Part shown: positions 46,219-54,607 of the stretch, in pieces
Layout: each line of letters opens with the position of its first letter
How positions within the stretch are numbered: the first letter of the stretch is position 1
Assembly: GCA_009840445.1 (NCBI GenBank)
Contig: VXNS01000027.1
Location: 1-58,183, forward strand
Source: Synechococcus sp. SB0662_bin_14
GTDB taxonomy: Bacteria; Cyanobacteriota; Cyanobacteriia; PCC-6307; Cyanobiaceae
DNA length: 58,183 nt
Direction: 5' to 3'
Position numbers and translations under genes: made by a program
Notes under the pieces: generated by a model
What the model was told of the DNA's origin: nothing
Database searches by the model: none
The model's input: only the letters and a program-made list of their open reading frames with translations

Positions 46219-47997
46219 TTACACAACTCCCAGAAGCCCCCGTAACTGCTCGGTGGTGTGGTCCTGGCAAAAGGCGCCAAAGCTTTTGCCGGCGGCGGTC
46301 TGCATCCAGTGGCTGAACAGAGGGCGCAGGACGGCTTCCAGATCCGCCAGGGGAAGGCGATCCAGAACAGGGCGGGCCAGGGTGGTGAGGCCGGGGGTGC
46401 CCCCCAGCCAGAGTTGATAGTGGCCTGCTGCACTGCCCACCAGGCCCACCTCGGCCATGTAGGGCCGGCTACAGCCGTTGGGGCAACCGGTCATGCGCAC
46501 CAGCAGGGGCTGTTGAATGCCCAGGCTCTGGCGCAGGGCGTCAAAGCGGGCCAGCACGTCGGGGAAGGCGCGCTCCGACTCGGTGATGGCCAAGCCACAG
46601 GTGGGCAGGGCAGGGCAGGCAAGCCCGTGGGACGAGGTGGGCTCCACCAGGGCGGATTCTTTCAGGCCAACGGCATCCAGGCGGGCCTGAACGTCCCGCT
46701 TCTGGTTGGCGGCAATCCCGCAGAGCAGAATGTCCTGATTGGGGGTGACGCGCAACTCCAACTGGTAACGCTGCACCAGCTCCCGCAGGGTGGACTTGAG
46801 GGGACCGGCCACGCGCCCGGTCATCACGGGCAAACCGACAAACCACAGACCTTCCCCCTGCCGTTGCCAGCCCAGGTAGTGTTCCAGCCTCCGGGCGGAC
46901 TCCTTGCGCAGGGGCCGGATGTCCCCGTGGAAATAGTTGGCGAGGCAGGCCTTGAACCAATCCAGCCCCTGGTGGTGCAGCAGGTACTTGAGGCGGGCGT
47001 GGCGGCGACTCTGGCGATCGCCGTGGTCCCGCTGCAGAGCCACAACGGCCTTGACTAGAGCCAGCACCTGGCGCCCCTGAACGTATCCCAAGGGATCGGC
47101 AGTGCGGGCAAAGGTGTCCTCCTTGTTGTGGGTACGCCCCATGCCGCCACCCACGTAGACGTTGGCGCCCGCCAGCCTGCCCACGGTATCCGTGAAGACC
47201 ACGAGCCCCAGATCCTGGGTCAGCAGGTCAATGGAGTTGTCCCCCGGCACCGTGACCCCCACCTTGAACTTGCGCGGCATGTAGCGACTGCCGTAGAGCG
47301 GCTCCTGTTCGTCTCCGCTATGGACTGCCGAAGGAGCAGGCTGACGGTTCACCTGCCTGACCTTGGGTGTGGGGCGGAGGCGGTAACGCACGTCCCCGTC
47401 CACCCATAGATCCAGGTAGGCCCCCAGGGCGGCCCGGGGTGTCAGCAGGGCGGCAACGTCGTCCGCCAGTCGCCGTGCGGCGGGGTAGCCCGCGGTGGCG
47501 TAGGGCGCTGCCGGCGCCATGACGTTGCGGTTGATATCGCCACAGGCGGCCAGGGTGGAGCCCAGGTTGCGCACAATGGTTCCCAGCACGGTGCGCAGAT
47601 CCTGTTTGGGGATGCCGTGCAGTTGAAACGTCTGGCGGGTGGTGGCCCGCAGGGTGCCGTTGCCGTAACGATCCGCCAACTGGTCAAGGGCCAGGTAAAG
47701 CTGGGCAGGCACCCGTCCACCGGGGGAGCGCAACCGCAGCATCATGCTCCAGTCCCTGTGGCGATGGTCGCGATTACTTTGCTGATAGCTGCCGTGAAAC
47801 TTCAGGATTTGAACGGCGCCGTTGCTGAAATGAGACTCCTCGTTCTCCAGCTCGCTGGCCAGGGGCTCCCGTAAGTGGTCACTGGACAGCTTGAGCGCTT
47901 CCACCTTGGCCATCCTGTTGCCCCCGTTCTCGCTTAACAGCCCCCCTGCCGTGGGGGCGTTGCTGGCCAGGGGAGCAGTGTCCACAGAACTCGTCAC
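46219..47997 (-). CDS. sir: Ferredoxin-sulfite reductase
   Basis: 592 residues. It reduces sulfite to sulfide in six electrons from ferredoxin using siroheme and a 4Fe-4S cluster. The cluster ligands are visible: CPALPTCGLAITESER and MTGCPNGCSRPYMAEVGLVG. Also LRATTRQTFQLHGIPKQDLR and GDINRNVMAPAAP (siroheme pocket). The N-terminus (MTSSVDTAPLASNAP) is low complexity. The end lies 35 bases from the CsgG-like stop, convergent. Confidence 0.96.
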   Translation of the reverse strand: MTSSVDTAPLASNAPTAGGLLSENGGNRMAKVEALKLSSDHLREPLASELENEESHFSNGAVQILKFHGSYQQSNRDHRHRDWSMMLRLRSPGGRVPAQLYLALDQLADRYGNGTLRATTRQTFQLHGIPKQDLRTVLGTIVRNLGSTLAACGDINRNVMAPAAPYATAGYPAARRLADDVAALLTPRAALGAYLDLWVDGDVRYRLRPTPKVRQVNRQPAPSAVHSGDEQEPLYGSRYMPRKFKVGVTVPGDNSIDLLTQDLGLVVFTDTVGRLAGANVYVGGGMGRTHNKEDTFARTADPLGYVQGRQVLALVKAVVALQRDHGDRQSRRHARLKYLLHHQGLDWFKACLANYFHGDIRPLRKESARRLEHYLGWQRQGEGLWFVGLPVMTGRVAGPLKSTLRELVQRYQLELRVTPNQDILLCGIAANQKRDVQARLDAVGLKESALVEPTSSHGLACPALPTCGLAITESERAFPDVLARFDALRQSLGIQQPLLVRMTGCPNGCSRPYMAEVGLVGSAAGHYQLWLGGTPGLTTLARPVLDRLPLADLEAVLRPLFSHWMQTAAGKSFGAFCQDHTTEQLRGLLGVV

Positions 47998-48345
47998 AGG
48001 TGGAAAGCAGGCAAGCGGGCGAAGGTGGCCAGCCCAGGCTAGGGTCCGGCTCGCCGTTAAGCTACAAGGGCAAGGCCAATCTGTTACAGCCGCTTGGCGG
48101 GCAGCCCAAATCCATTGCCCAATCGGCGGAGTCAGAACCGCGTGTTCAGTTCAAGCCCGAGGCTGGTTTCGGCATCACCCCTCCCCCCAAGGAACTTCCG
48201 ATGCCTTATCCCGCCTCGGGACTGGCCGCCGCCAGGGCTGCTCCGGCTTGGGACGTGGGTGTGCCGGAGGTCATGGTCAAGTTATTTGAACAGGTGACCA
48301 CATGGTTCCCACAGGTGATGCGGGTGCGGCTTACATGAATTTAAG
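47998..48345 (+). other. 348-base gap with a doubtful 112-codon frame
   Basis: Between the divergent sir start and the Cache-like gene. A plus-strand frame runs 48000-48338; its end (VPEVMVKLFEQVTTWFPQVM) looks protein-like, but the first two thirds are low complexity and match nothing known. Possibly a decayed or very short gene from an internal ATG at 48201. No terminator or RNA gene is evident. Confidence 0.25.
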
Positions 48346-48882
48346 ATGCTCGCCACAGCGATGAAAGCACTGCTCGCCGCGGCCACCCTGGCGGCTCTGA
48401 GCCCTGTGGGCGGTCCCGGACTGGCGGAGGACATGAAAAAACCGTCAGCCCCTGACGCGATTGGGCAGCACATGGTGGCGGAAGCGTTGCTGACCGCCCA
48501 TTTCATTGATGCGGCGCGGGAGGCTGGTCGCTCTGCCGAGGAGATCAACGCCGTGCTGGCCAGCATTGCCGAGCGCACCGCCCTGGCGGAGTTTTGGGTA
48601 ACGGATGGGAACGGCCGGGTGGTCCATACCAACATTGAAGGCAGCACGTTCCGATTCCCCACCGATCCTGAGGCGGGGACGCAAGCCGCACCCTTTGCCG
48701 CCCTTCTCGACGGCAGCAAGGCGGTGGTTGTGCAGGGCCCCCGTCCCCGTGAATCCGATGGCCGGATTTTCCGTTACGTGGCCGTGGCCGGGGTGGACGA
48801 GCCTCGCATTGTGCAAGTGGGCATGACGGGTGCAGACCTGAAACGCCATGAACGTCAGTGCCGCCCCCATCACCACCACTAG
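48346..48882 (+). CDS. Secreted Cache-like single-domain protein
   Basis: 178 residues (or 173 from ATG 48361). The signal peptide is ALLAAATLAALSPVGGPGLA. The body has IDAAREAGRSAEEINAVLASI, then AEFWVTDGNGRVVHTN and RYVAVAGVDEPRIVQVGMT, the strand pattern of a small Cache/PAS-like ligand domain. It ends RQCRPHHHH, a His-rich tail that may bind metal. No membrane helix or output domain is attached, so it is a free periplasmic binder. Function unknown. Convergent with the serine hydrolase gene. Confidence 0.65.
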   Translation: MLATAMKALLAAATLAALSPVGGPGLAEDMKKPSAPDAIGQHMVAEALLTAHFIDAAREAGRSAEEINAVLASIAERTALAEFWVTDGNGRVVHTNIEGSTFRFPTDPEAGTQAAPFAALLDGSKAVVVQGPRPRESDGRIFRYVAVAGVDEPRIVQVGMTGADLKRHERQCRPHHHH

Positions 48883-48886
48883 CGCT

Positions 48887-49807
48887 TCAGCAGGCAGCCA
48901 GCAGCTTGGCCATGAGTTCCGGTAGCCATTGGTCGTCTGCCGCGCTGGCTACCCCTTCCCCCAGCACCGCCACCAGGGTGGGCCTGTGCTGGGGCGCTTC
49001 CACATAGGCCACGTCGGCCCGGGCGGCACTCATCCAGCCGGCCTTGCTCCAGAGTCGGCTGCCTTCCGGCAGGGCTGCGCCCAGAAAGCCGTCCACCTGG
49101 TTGTCGGGATCCGCCAGGCGAGCCTGGGCATCCAGGGAGCGCCGAAGCTGCTGGCGCATGTGGGCGCCGGCCACCGGGGAGATCAACTCACCCGCCATGA
49201 CGGCGTGGAGGACGCGGGCCATGGCATCACTGCTGAGGCGGTTGCGATTATGCCGCTGGGGACCGTAAAACTGCCGTTCCCGTCCGTAGGGTGCCTCTTC
49301 CCAGGTTTTCTGGCAGCAGTTGCAGTGGTGCAACTCGGGCCAGCCCTGCTCTTGCAGCCACTGGTTCACCAGTTGCCGCTGCCGTTGCCAGGCAAGGTAG
49401 GCGTCGCCGGCCAACTCCGGGCCGCTGGTGGCGCCACTGAGCACGTCCACCACGTAGGCGGTGGCGTCGTTGCTGGAGTGGCCGATCATGGCCGCGGTGG
49501 CTTGCTCCAGCTCCGCCGTGCGCCGCAAGAGGTCCTGGGCATACCAGGCCTCCAGGGCCGCCATGTACACCACCTTCACCACGCTGGCAGGATAACGGAG
49601 GGTGGCGCCGTCGTGGCTGGCCCCTGCCACCGGCAAGGCCCAGAACTCCTCGCTGGAGAGCGACGCCGCCTGATCAATCAGGCTGTTCTCGTAGCGCAAC
49701 CAGGTGACGGACACCTGTTGTGCCAGCCATGGTCGCTGGTGGCCCAGGTGATCCAGGCTGGTGTGCAAGTGCTCCTGCAAGGCTTCATGGTTGGCATAGA
49801 AGGCCAA
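48887..49807 (-). CDS. Class A beta-lactamase-related serine hydrolase
   Basis: About 306 residues from TTG 49807 (GTG 49870 would read into the divergent gene's start). The penicillin-recognising fold: PASVVKVVYMAA (SxxK), GHSSNDATAYVVD (SDN-like, SSN) and SKAGWMSAARADVAYVE (KTG replaced by KAG). No signal peptide is visible, so it may be cytosolic. Conserved in picocyanobacteria; probably an esterase or peptidase rather than an antibiotic-resistance enzyme. Divergent from the NlpC/P60 gene, another wall-related gene. Confidence 0.78.
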   Translation of the reverse strand: MAFYANHEALQEHLHTSLDHLGHQRPWLAQQVSVTWLRYENSLIDQAASLSSEEFWALPVAGASHDGATLRYPASVVKVVYMAALEAWYAQDLLRRTAELEQATAAMIGHSSNDATAYVVDVLSGATSGPELAGDAYLAWQRQRQLVNQWLQEQGWPELHHCNCCQKTWEEAPYGRERQFYGPQRHNRNRLSSDAMARVLHAVMAGELISPVAGAHMRQQLRRSLDAQARLADPDNQVDGFLGAALPEGSRLWSKAGWMSAARADVAYVEAPQHRPTLVAVLGEGVASAADDQWLPELMAKLLAAC

Positions 49808-49857
49808 GGCTCCTGTTGGGCAGACTGGATGGCAGCGTACCGACCCCACGGGCACGA

Positions 49858-50586
49858 ATGATGTCCACACTGTCCCTGGCGGCCTTCTCCACGTGGCGCC
49901 TCAGCCGCAACACCCCGGGCTATGCCCGGCGCCATGGTGGGGAGTTGGGCACCCAGGCGGCGGCAGGGCGCCTGGTGCAGGTGCTGGAGGCTTGTCTCCC
50001 CAACCCGGATCCAGGCACGCGCCGGCGGGTGCGCCTGGCGGAGGACGGCTACCCCTGTTTCATGGACTGCCGCCACCTGCTGGGGCAGCAGCTTCAGCCC
50101 GCCCGGCACCGGCCGCTGCTGCTGAGTTCCTCCGCCATTCGGGAGCGCCTGGTGCAGGTGCTGGGGTTTGCCCACCACGCCATGAAGACCGGGAACCGCT
50201 ACCTACTGGGGGGGACCCACGGCCCCGACTACGACTGCTCGGGACTGGTGCAGGCTGCGTTCGCCCATGCCGGCGTCTGGATTCCACGGGATGCATACCA
50301 GCAGGAGCGGTTCTGCCAACCCGTGGCTGTCAGCGCTGCCGACGTCCGCCTGCTGCAACCTGGGGATCTGGTGTTTTTCGGTACGCGGGAGCGTTGTACC
50401 CACGTGGGGTTGCACCTGGACCAAGGCCGCTACATGCACAGTTCCTCTTGCGGCCATGGCCATGGCCGCATTGCCGTTGACGCCCTTCATCCTCGGGACA
50501 CCAACCCTGTGGCCAGCCACTACCGCCGTCGCCTGCGGGGCGCCGGCCGGGTGGTGCGTTGCCATGACGGCGCCACCCTTCCATAG
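49858..50586 (+). CDS. NlpC/P60 family cysteine peptidase
   Basis: 242 residues from ATG 49858 (or 49861). The N-terminal half is SH3-like (TRRRVRLAEDGYPCFMD). The C-terminal NlpC/P60 domain has the catalytic Cys in YDCSGLVQAAF, LQPGDLVFFG and the His in CTHVGLHL, followed by YMHSSSCGHGHGRIAVD. These enzymes cut gamma-D-Glu-diaminopimelate bonds in peptidoglycan. There is no signal peptide, as in similar cyanobacterial proteins acting on recycled or dividing wall. Confidence 0.88.
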   Translation: MMSTLSLAAFSTWRLSRNTPGYARRHGGELGTQAAAGRLVQVLEACLPNPDPGTRRRVRLAEDGYPCFMDCRHLLGQQLQPARHRPLLLSSSAIRERLVQVLGFAHHAMKTGNRYLLGGTHGPDYDCSGLVQAAFAHAGVWIPRDAYQQERFCQPVAVSAADVRLLQPGDLVFFGTRERCTHVGLHLDQGRYMHSSSCGHGHGRIAVDALHPRDTNPVASHYRRRLRGAGRVVRCHDGATLP

Positions 50587-50664
50587 GGGAATGAACGGCT
50601 TCCGCGTTCCTGCTTGACGGCAACGATCAGGCTGATGGCTCCAAGGACGTGGCCCTCCTTGTCT

Positions 50665-50976
50665 CTATATGGACTGAATGATCAGTGTTTTCAGGTCACT
50701 GATGTCCTGACGGACTCCATTGATCTGACTGCTGAGGTCCTTGTAATTGGTATCGATCCGGTCGCTGAGGTCCTTGTAGTTGGTATCGATCCGGTCACTG
50801 AGATCCTTGTAGTTGGCGTCGATCTTGGCATCCAGGTGAAAAAAGGCTGCCGAGCCGAGGCTGATGATCCCCAGAAGCAGGGTCATGGTTGCGGCGGGAA
50901 CCCCGGCGGCGATACGGTCCCAGGGCAGTTGGGCCTTGGCGGGAACCGGTTTGGGAGCAGTGGTCGTGGTGGTCAT
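50665..50976 (-). CDS. Membrane-anchored hendecad coiled-coil protein A
   Basis: 103 residues. Pro/Thr N-terminus, one membrane helix (about 28-46, MTLLLGIISLGSAAFF), then three 11-residue units (IDTNYKDLSDR) and a closing helix (INGVRQDISDLKTLIIQSI). The 11-residue spacing suits a right-handed or mixed coiled coil and probably oligomers. It has the same plan as proteins B to E nearby. Function unknown; no enzymatic motif. Confidence 0.7.
   Translation of the reverse strand: MTTTTTAPKPVPAKAQLPWDRIAAGVPAATMTLLLGIISLGSAAFFHLDAKIDANYKDLSDRIDTNYKDLSDRIDTNYKDLSSQINGVRQDISDLKTLIIQSI
50725..50823 (-). repeat. 33-bp repeat x3 in protein A
   Basis: Three near-identical 33-bp units inside the coding frame, each encoding I-D-x-N-Y-K-D-L-S-x-x. 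Unit-to-unit differences are only a few bases, which suggests recent expansion. Confidence 0.8.
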
Positions 50977-51085
50977 CTGTTGCCTGGAAGCAGCGTGTAC
51001 ACCGCCGGAACCAGCCTGGCTGCTGCTTCAAGACTAGACCACGCATCAACAACCACAAGCCGAACATCTGTCTGGATAGGGGGGG

Positions 51086-51358
51086 TCAGGCTTTGGCTTT
51101 GACGGAGAGCACCGCTTCCATCAGCGCCCTCGTCTCTGCCCTGCCCTCCTGCAGTTCAGCCTTGAGATCGTCAAACCGCTTGTTCTGTCTGGCTTCGAGA
51201 TCGTCAAATCGCTGGTTCCACCTGGCTTCGAGATCGTCAAACCGTTTGTCCAGCTTGTTCCACAAAACCATCAGCACGGTCACCACAACACCGGCCCAGG
51301 CGGCCAAAGCAGCAGTCACCGCAGCCGAGGCGGCAATGATCGGGAAAGGCGGCGGCAT
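51086..51358 (-). CDS. Membrane-anchored hendecad coiled-coil protein B
   Basis: 90 residues from ATG 51358 (MPPPFPIIAASAAVTAALAA). One Ala-rich membrane helix (to about residue 33, VVVTVLMVLW), then three 11-residue units (KRFDDLEARWN, QRFDDLEARQN, KRFDDLKAELQ) and a short helical end. Divergent from protein C with a 161-base gap holding the TCTTCGAGACACA motif. Function unknown. Confidence 0.7.
   Translation of the reverse strand: MPPPFPIIAASAAVTAALAAWAGVVVTVLMVLWNKLDKRFDDLEARWNQRFDDLEARQNKRFDDLKAELQEGRAETRALMEAVLSVKAKA
51149..51247 (-). repeat. 33-bp repeat x3 in protein B
   Basis: Three 33-bp units encoding (K/Q)RFDDL(E/K)A-x-x-x. The DNA similarity between units is high (GATCGTCAAA... 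repeats on the plus strand). Confidence 0.75.
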
Positions 51359-51519
51359 CGGGCAGAGGGGAAAGGGAAAGTCCTGCCCCCAGCGTACCCA
51401 CCATCTTCGAGACACAGCCCAGCCGGCAGCACCGCCACGGAGGACGGAACGCAAAGCCCGGACCTCGCAACCCGAACCAACCGTTCAGCAAGTAGACTTG
51501 GGGGACCCGACCACCCGTT

Positions 51520-52035
51520 ATGCCCCCGCTGTTCCCTGTTCTGGCATCCTGGATTCAGCCGGGCACGTTGAGCTTGGTGGCGGTAGTCCTGCTGTGGCAA
51601 CAGGTCCGGTTCCTTGGCCAGAGGCTGGACGAGTTCGGCAAGAGAATGGACGAGTTCGGCAAGAGAATGGACGAGTTCAAGCAGGAGACCAACGCCAAGC
51701 TGGATGAGTCCAAAAGGGAGGCCAACACCAAGCTGGACGAGTTCAAGCAGGAGACCAATGCCAAGCTGGACGAGTTCAAGCAGGAAACCAACGCCAAGCT
51801 GGACGAGTCCAAAAGGGAGACCAATGCCAAGCTGGACGAGTTCAAGCAGGAAACCAATGCCAAGCTGGACGAGTTCAAAAGGGAAACCAGCGCCAGGCTG
51901 GACCGCACCGATGCCAAGCTGGATCGGATCATCGACATTCTTGTGATCCAGGCCTTGCAGGCCGGTAAGGCGTCTTCTACAGAAGGGTTAGCCGCCGCCG
52001 GTGAGTTGACGGAACGCCAGGTCCAGGCTTCGTAA
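51520..52035 (+). CDS. Membrane-anchored hendecad coiled-coil protein C (longest)
   Basis: 171 residues. The N-terminus MPPLFPVLASWIQPGTLSLV and helix to about 28 are shared with protein D. Two 7-residue units (RMDEFGK) then lead into seven 11-residue units (KLDEFKQETNA with small changes), followed by a conserved-type end RLDRTDAKLDRIIDILVIQAL. Strongly charged coiled coil. The heptad-to-hendecad switch and near-identical units point to growth by slippage. No catalytic motif; likely a membrane-tethered oligomer or spacer. Confidence 0.75.
   Translation: MPPLFPVLASWIQPGTLSLVAVVLLWQQVRFLGQRLDEFGKRMDEFGKRMDEFKQETNAKLDESKREANTKLDEFKQETNAKLDEFKQETNAKLDESKRETNAKLDEFKQETNAKLDEFKRETSARLDRTDAKLDRIIDILVIQALQAGKASSTEGLAAAGELTERQVQAS
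51667..51897 (+). repeat. 33-bp repeat x7 in protein C
   Basis: Seven in-frame 33-bp units, coding (K/M)LDE(F/S)K(Q/R)ETNA. Two alternating types (EFKQE and ESKRE) suggest that pairs of units were copied together. Copy number is likely to vary among strains. Confidence 0.88.
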
Positions 52036-52077
52036 TCGGACGATCAAGGGTTAGGCTTTGGGGACCCCCCACCCGGA

Positions 52078-52320
52078 ATGTCGGCCCTGTTCACCGTTCT
52101 TCCATCCTGGATTCAGTCTGGCACGTTGAGCTTGGTGGGGGTGATCCTTCTGTGGCAACAGGTCCGGTTCCTTGGCAAGAGACTGGACGAGTTCAAGGGG
52201 TCCCAGGACAAGAGGCTGGATGAAGTGAAGGGAGACCTGAAGGATCTTCGGAGCAAGATGGACCGCGTCCTGGAATTGCTGGCGGCCCAAGCCGCCGCCC
52301 GCGAGGCCCTGAGCAAGTAA
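52078..52320 (+). CDS. Membrane-anchored coiled-coil protein D
   Basis: 80 residues, a short paralogue of C: MSALFTVLPSWIQSGTLSLV and VILLWQQVRFLGKRLDEFKG match C almost throughout the first 39 residues. It lacks the seven repeats and ends with its own coil (LKDLRSKMDRVLELLAAQAAA). A similar leader (GGGGACCC...CACCCG) precedes both start codons, so the pair arose by tandem duplication including the 5' region. Confidence 0.75.
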   Translation: MSALFTVLPSWIQSGTLSLVGVILLWQQVRFLGKRLDEFKGSQDKRLDEVKGDLKDLRSKMDRVLELLAAQAAAREALSK

Positions 52321-52377
52321 CCAAGGCTGTCCCCCCCCCTCCCAGAACTCAGCGAGGGGTGGGGCTGATCGCGAACC

Positions 52378-52440
52378 AACCAGCTCAACGAACGGATTGA
52401 CGACCTGCGTGGCGACACCAACCGGCTTGGCGCTGGCCGC
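52378..52440 (+). pseudogene. Remnant of a sixth coiled-coil gene
   Basis: The plus frame here reads NQLNERIDDLRGDTNRLGA, like NKRIDDLRDDM in protein E, but there is no start, membrane helix or continuing frame. Probably a decayed member of the family. Confidence 0.4.
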
Positions 52441-52897
52441 CATCCACCGCGTTCCGGCATCAGCACTCGTCACGGACGGAACAGTCCCCACTGCTCAAGC
52501 CCCACTGCTTCGGCCGTATGACCCGGCATGAACACCGCCGGAACACCAGGAGCGCCACCGGAACAACCGGCCGTCAGGAGATCACCACACCAGCCAGAGG
52601 GTACCCCCCGTGCCTCCTTGCCCGTTCTGCATACGCCCATGCCACTGCCTGCACGGCAGGAAAACCGCCAGAAACCCTCGCCAATACTAGCTTCTCAACA
52701 GATTCCTGTTGCCTCGCGCCTGAAGTCCGGGCCACGGGACAGGATAGAATCCTTGCGTGGAACCCTCCCCTCCTTGGAGCTTCTGAAAGGAATTGGTCAT
52801 AAAAGCCAGTTGCCAACAAGCAGAAGGCAGGCTATGGTTCCAGATGAATCCCTTTAATCTCCTCCAACCCGAGTGAGGAGTGTTCCTCTTCAACCTC
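52441..52897. other. Gap before the surface lipoprotein gene
   Basis: No convincing gene. Short frames on both strands have low-complexity, shadow-like composition. Just before the lipoprotein start, GAGGA-GTGT-TCCTC (52873-52886) could pair and mask the Shine-Dalgarno sequence. Confidence 0.35.
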
Positions 52898-54607
52898 ATG
52901 TCCCGACCAATCATGACCACATCAAGTTTCCGGTTTCGGTCAGTCGCCCTGGCGGCCTGCTGCGCTGCCCTTCTAGTTGGATGCGGTGGTGGCTCTGACG
53001 ACACTCCAATGTCCGCCGGCCCCACAGAGGCGGAAAAAGCGGAAGAGATGGAACGCAAAGGTCGTGAGACCAGTCAACGCACGGCGATCAGGGACGCCTT
53101 GACTGCTGCAAGGGCTGCCATGGACAGAGCGGTAACTGCCGTTGCCGCTGTGAACGATACAGCGACTGACGCTCAAGTCACGGCTGCAGATACCGCGATC
53201 ACCAACGTCACAACTGCGCTCAATGGTGTAAGAACTGCAATCGGGGCTGCTGCCGAGGTTCCGGAGGCAGAAAAGACCGGGTACAGTGGGGAGCACACCT
53301 CGCTCAGCAATCAGCTAAGGAGTCTCACAGATCAGCTAGCGACCGCCAAGACTTCCCGCGATACAGCGATGGATGCTGCTGATGAAGCTAAGCGTAAGGA
53401 GATGGCAGCCACTGGAATGGCGTTGAAGACAGCAATTGGGGCGGCCCCTCTGAGCTATCTCTCAGGTGACGGCTCTGCGGGTGTATCTTTAGCCTCAGCA
53501 GGGCTTACTGTTCAAGCGGACCCAGACCTCGCTAACACTGGCAGCACCCTAATTTCCGTAACATTAGAAGAAGGGGATTCCGCCGGCAGTTTGGGTGACT
53601 GGAAGGGCATACACTATGCTACTGAAGTCGATGAAGGTGATGATGATATGAAGGTTAACACTGCCGTGATTTATACAAATAAGGATTCTGCGAAATCTGA
53701 GCCAGTGGAGACCTATTATGTGACGGTGTCTAATAGACCTACCCAAGTTAGTAACTATGTCCCGGCTACAAAGACACTAACCTTGGACGCAGCCAAGCAC
53801 ATGAAGATGGAAAGTTCGGAGTTTCCGACCGCTGGTACGAAAACTTACGACAAATCAGGCAATGATAAGGCAGAATTCAGGGGATCTTATCACGGTATAG
53901 CCGGCACGTACTTTTGCACTAGCACTGAGGCATGCACGGCGACATATGCGGCGGACGGCATCACCCTCGCCGGAACCTGGACATTTGTGCATGATCCTGG
54001 CGCAACAGTGTCGGTTCCAAGCAACGACTACTTATACTTTGGCTGGTGGCTGCACAAGGACAAGGACGGTTCAAAATATGCCAGCGCGTTCTATGGCACT
54101 GCTGGCACTGTAACAAGCGAGAACGCTTACACAACAACCACCCTCGAAAATTTAGGTGGCATGGCGACCTATAGTGGCAAGGCTGCCGGGAAGTTCGCTA
54201 TAGATAACCTGCTTACGGGCACGGGCGATGCCGGGCACTTCACGGCGGACGTCAAGCTGACTGCCAAGTTTGATGCTGCTCCCTCTGGTGGGGGTATCTC
54301 CGGCGTGATCGATAACTTCTATCTCAACGACGTAAAACCAAAAGATACTTGGAGCGTGGAGTTGAAGAATACCTCTTGGGACGCGAATGCCAACTTCCCC
54401 AGTGCAGCCTTTAGCACCGCCAATCCAGATCACACGGTGTGGTCCATAAACGGCAGGAAAGCGGAAGCATCCGGTAGTTGGAAGGGCACGGTGTATGATC
54501 TGGAGGACGACGGCTCCAACTTGCCAACCATGGTCACCGGTAGTTTCCATTCTGAGTTCGGCTCAACCCACTCCATGGTCGGCGCCTTCGGTGCTGAGAA
54601 AGACTGA
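52898..54607 (+). CDS. TbpB-like surface lipoprotein, intact copy
   Basis: 569 residues from ATG 52898 (GTG 52880 is possible). The signal peptide ends in a lipobox, AALLVGC-GGG. An Ala/Thr-rich helical stalk follows (about 45-190, e.g. TALNGVRTAIGAAAEVPEAE). Then comes a beta-rich domain ending in the TbpB-type barrel: GGMATYSGKAAGKFAI, GHFTADVKLTAKFD, GISGVIDNFYL, GSWKGTVYDLEDDG and the last strand HSMVGAFGAEKD. In proteobacteria such barrels bind host proteins or metal carriers on the cell surface. Base composition is clearly more AT-rich than the neighbours, suggesting transfer. Ligand unknown. Confidence 0.8.
   Translation: MSRPIMTTSSFRFRSVALAACCAALLVGCGGGSDDTPMSAGPTEAEKAEEMERKGRETSQRTAIRDALTAARAAMDRAVTAVAAVNDTATDAQVTAADTAITNVTTALNGVRTAIGAAAEVPEAEKTGYSGEHTSLSNQLRSLTDQLATAKTSRDTAMDAADEAKRKEMAATGMALKTAIGAAPLSYLSGDGSAGVSLASAGLTVQADPDLANTGSTLISVTLEEGDSAGSLGDWKGIHYATEVDEGDDDMKVNTAVIYTNKDSAKSEPVETYYVTVSNRPTQVSNYVPATKTLTLDAAKHMKMESSEFPTAGTKTYDKSGNDKAEFRGSYHGIAGTYFCTSTEACTATYAADGITLAGTWTFVHDPGATVSVPSNDYLYFGWWLHKDKDGSKYASAFYGTAGTVTSENAYTTTTLENLGGMATYSGKAAGKFAIDNLLTGTGDAGHFTADVKLTAKFDAAPSGGGISGVIDNFYLNDVKPKDTWSVELKNTSWDANANFPSAAFSTANPDHTVWSINGRKAEASGSWKGTVYDLEDDGSNLPTMVTGSFHSEFGSTHSMVGAFGAEKD

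Noticed and set aside
48887-49807. True beta-lactamase
   Set aside because: No signal peptide, and the KTG motif is replaced by KAG; more likely a related hydrolase.
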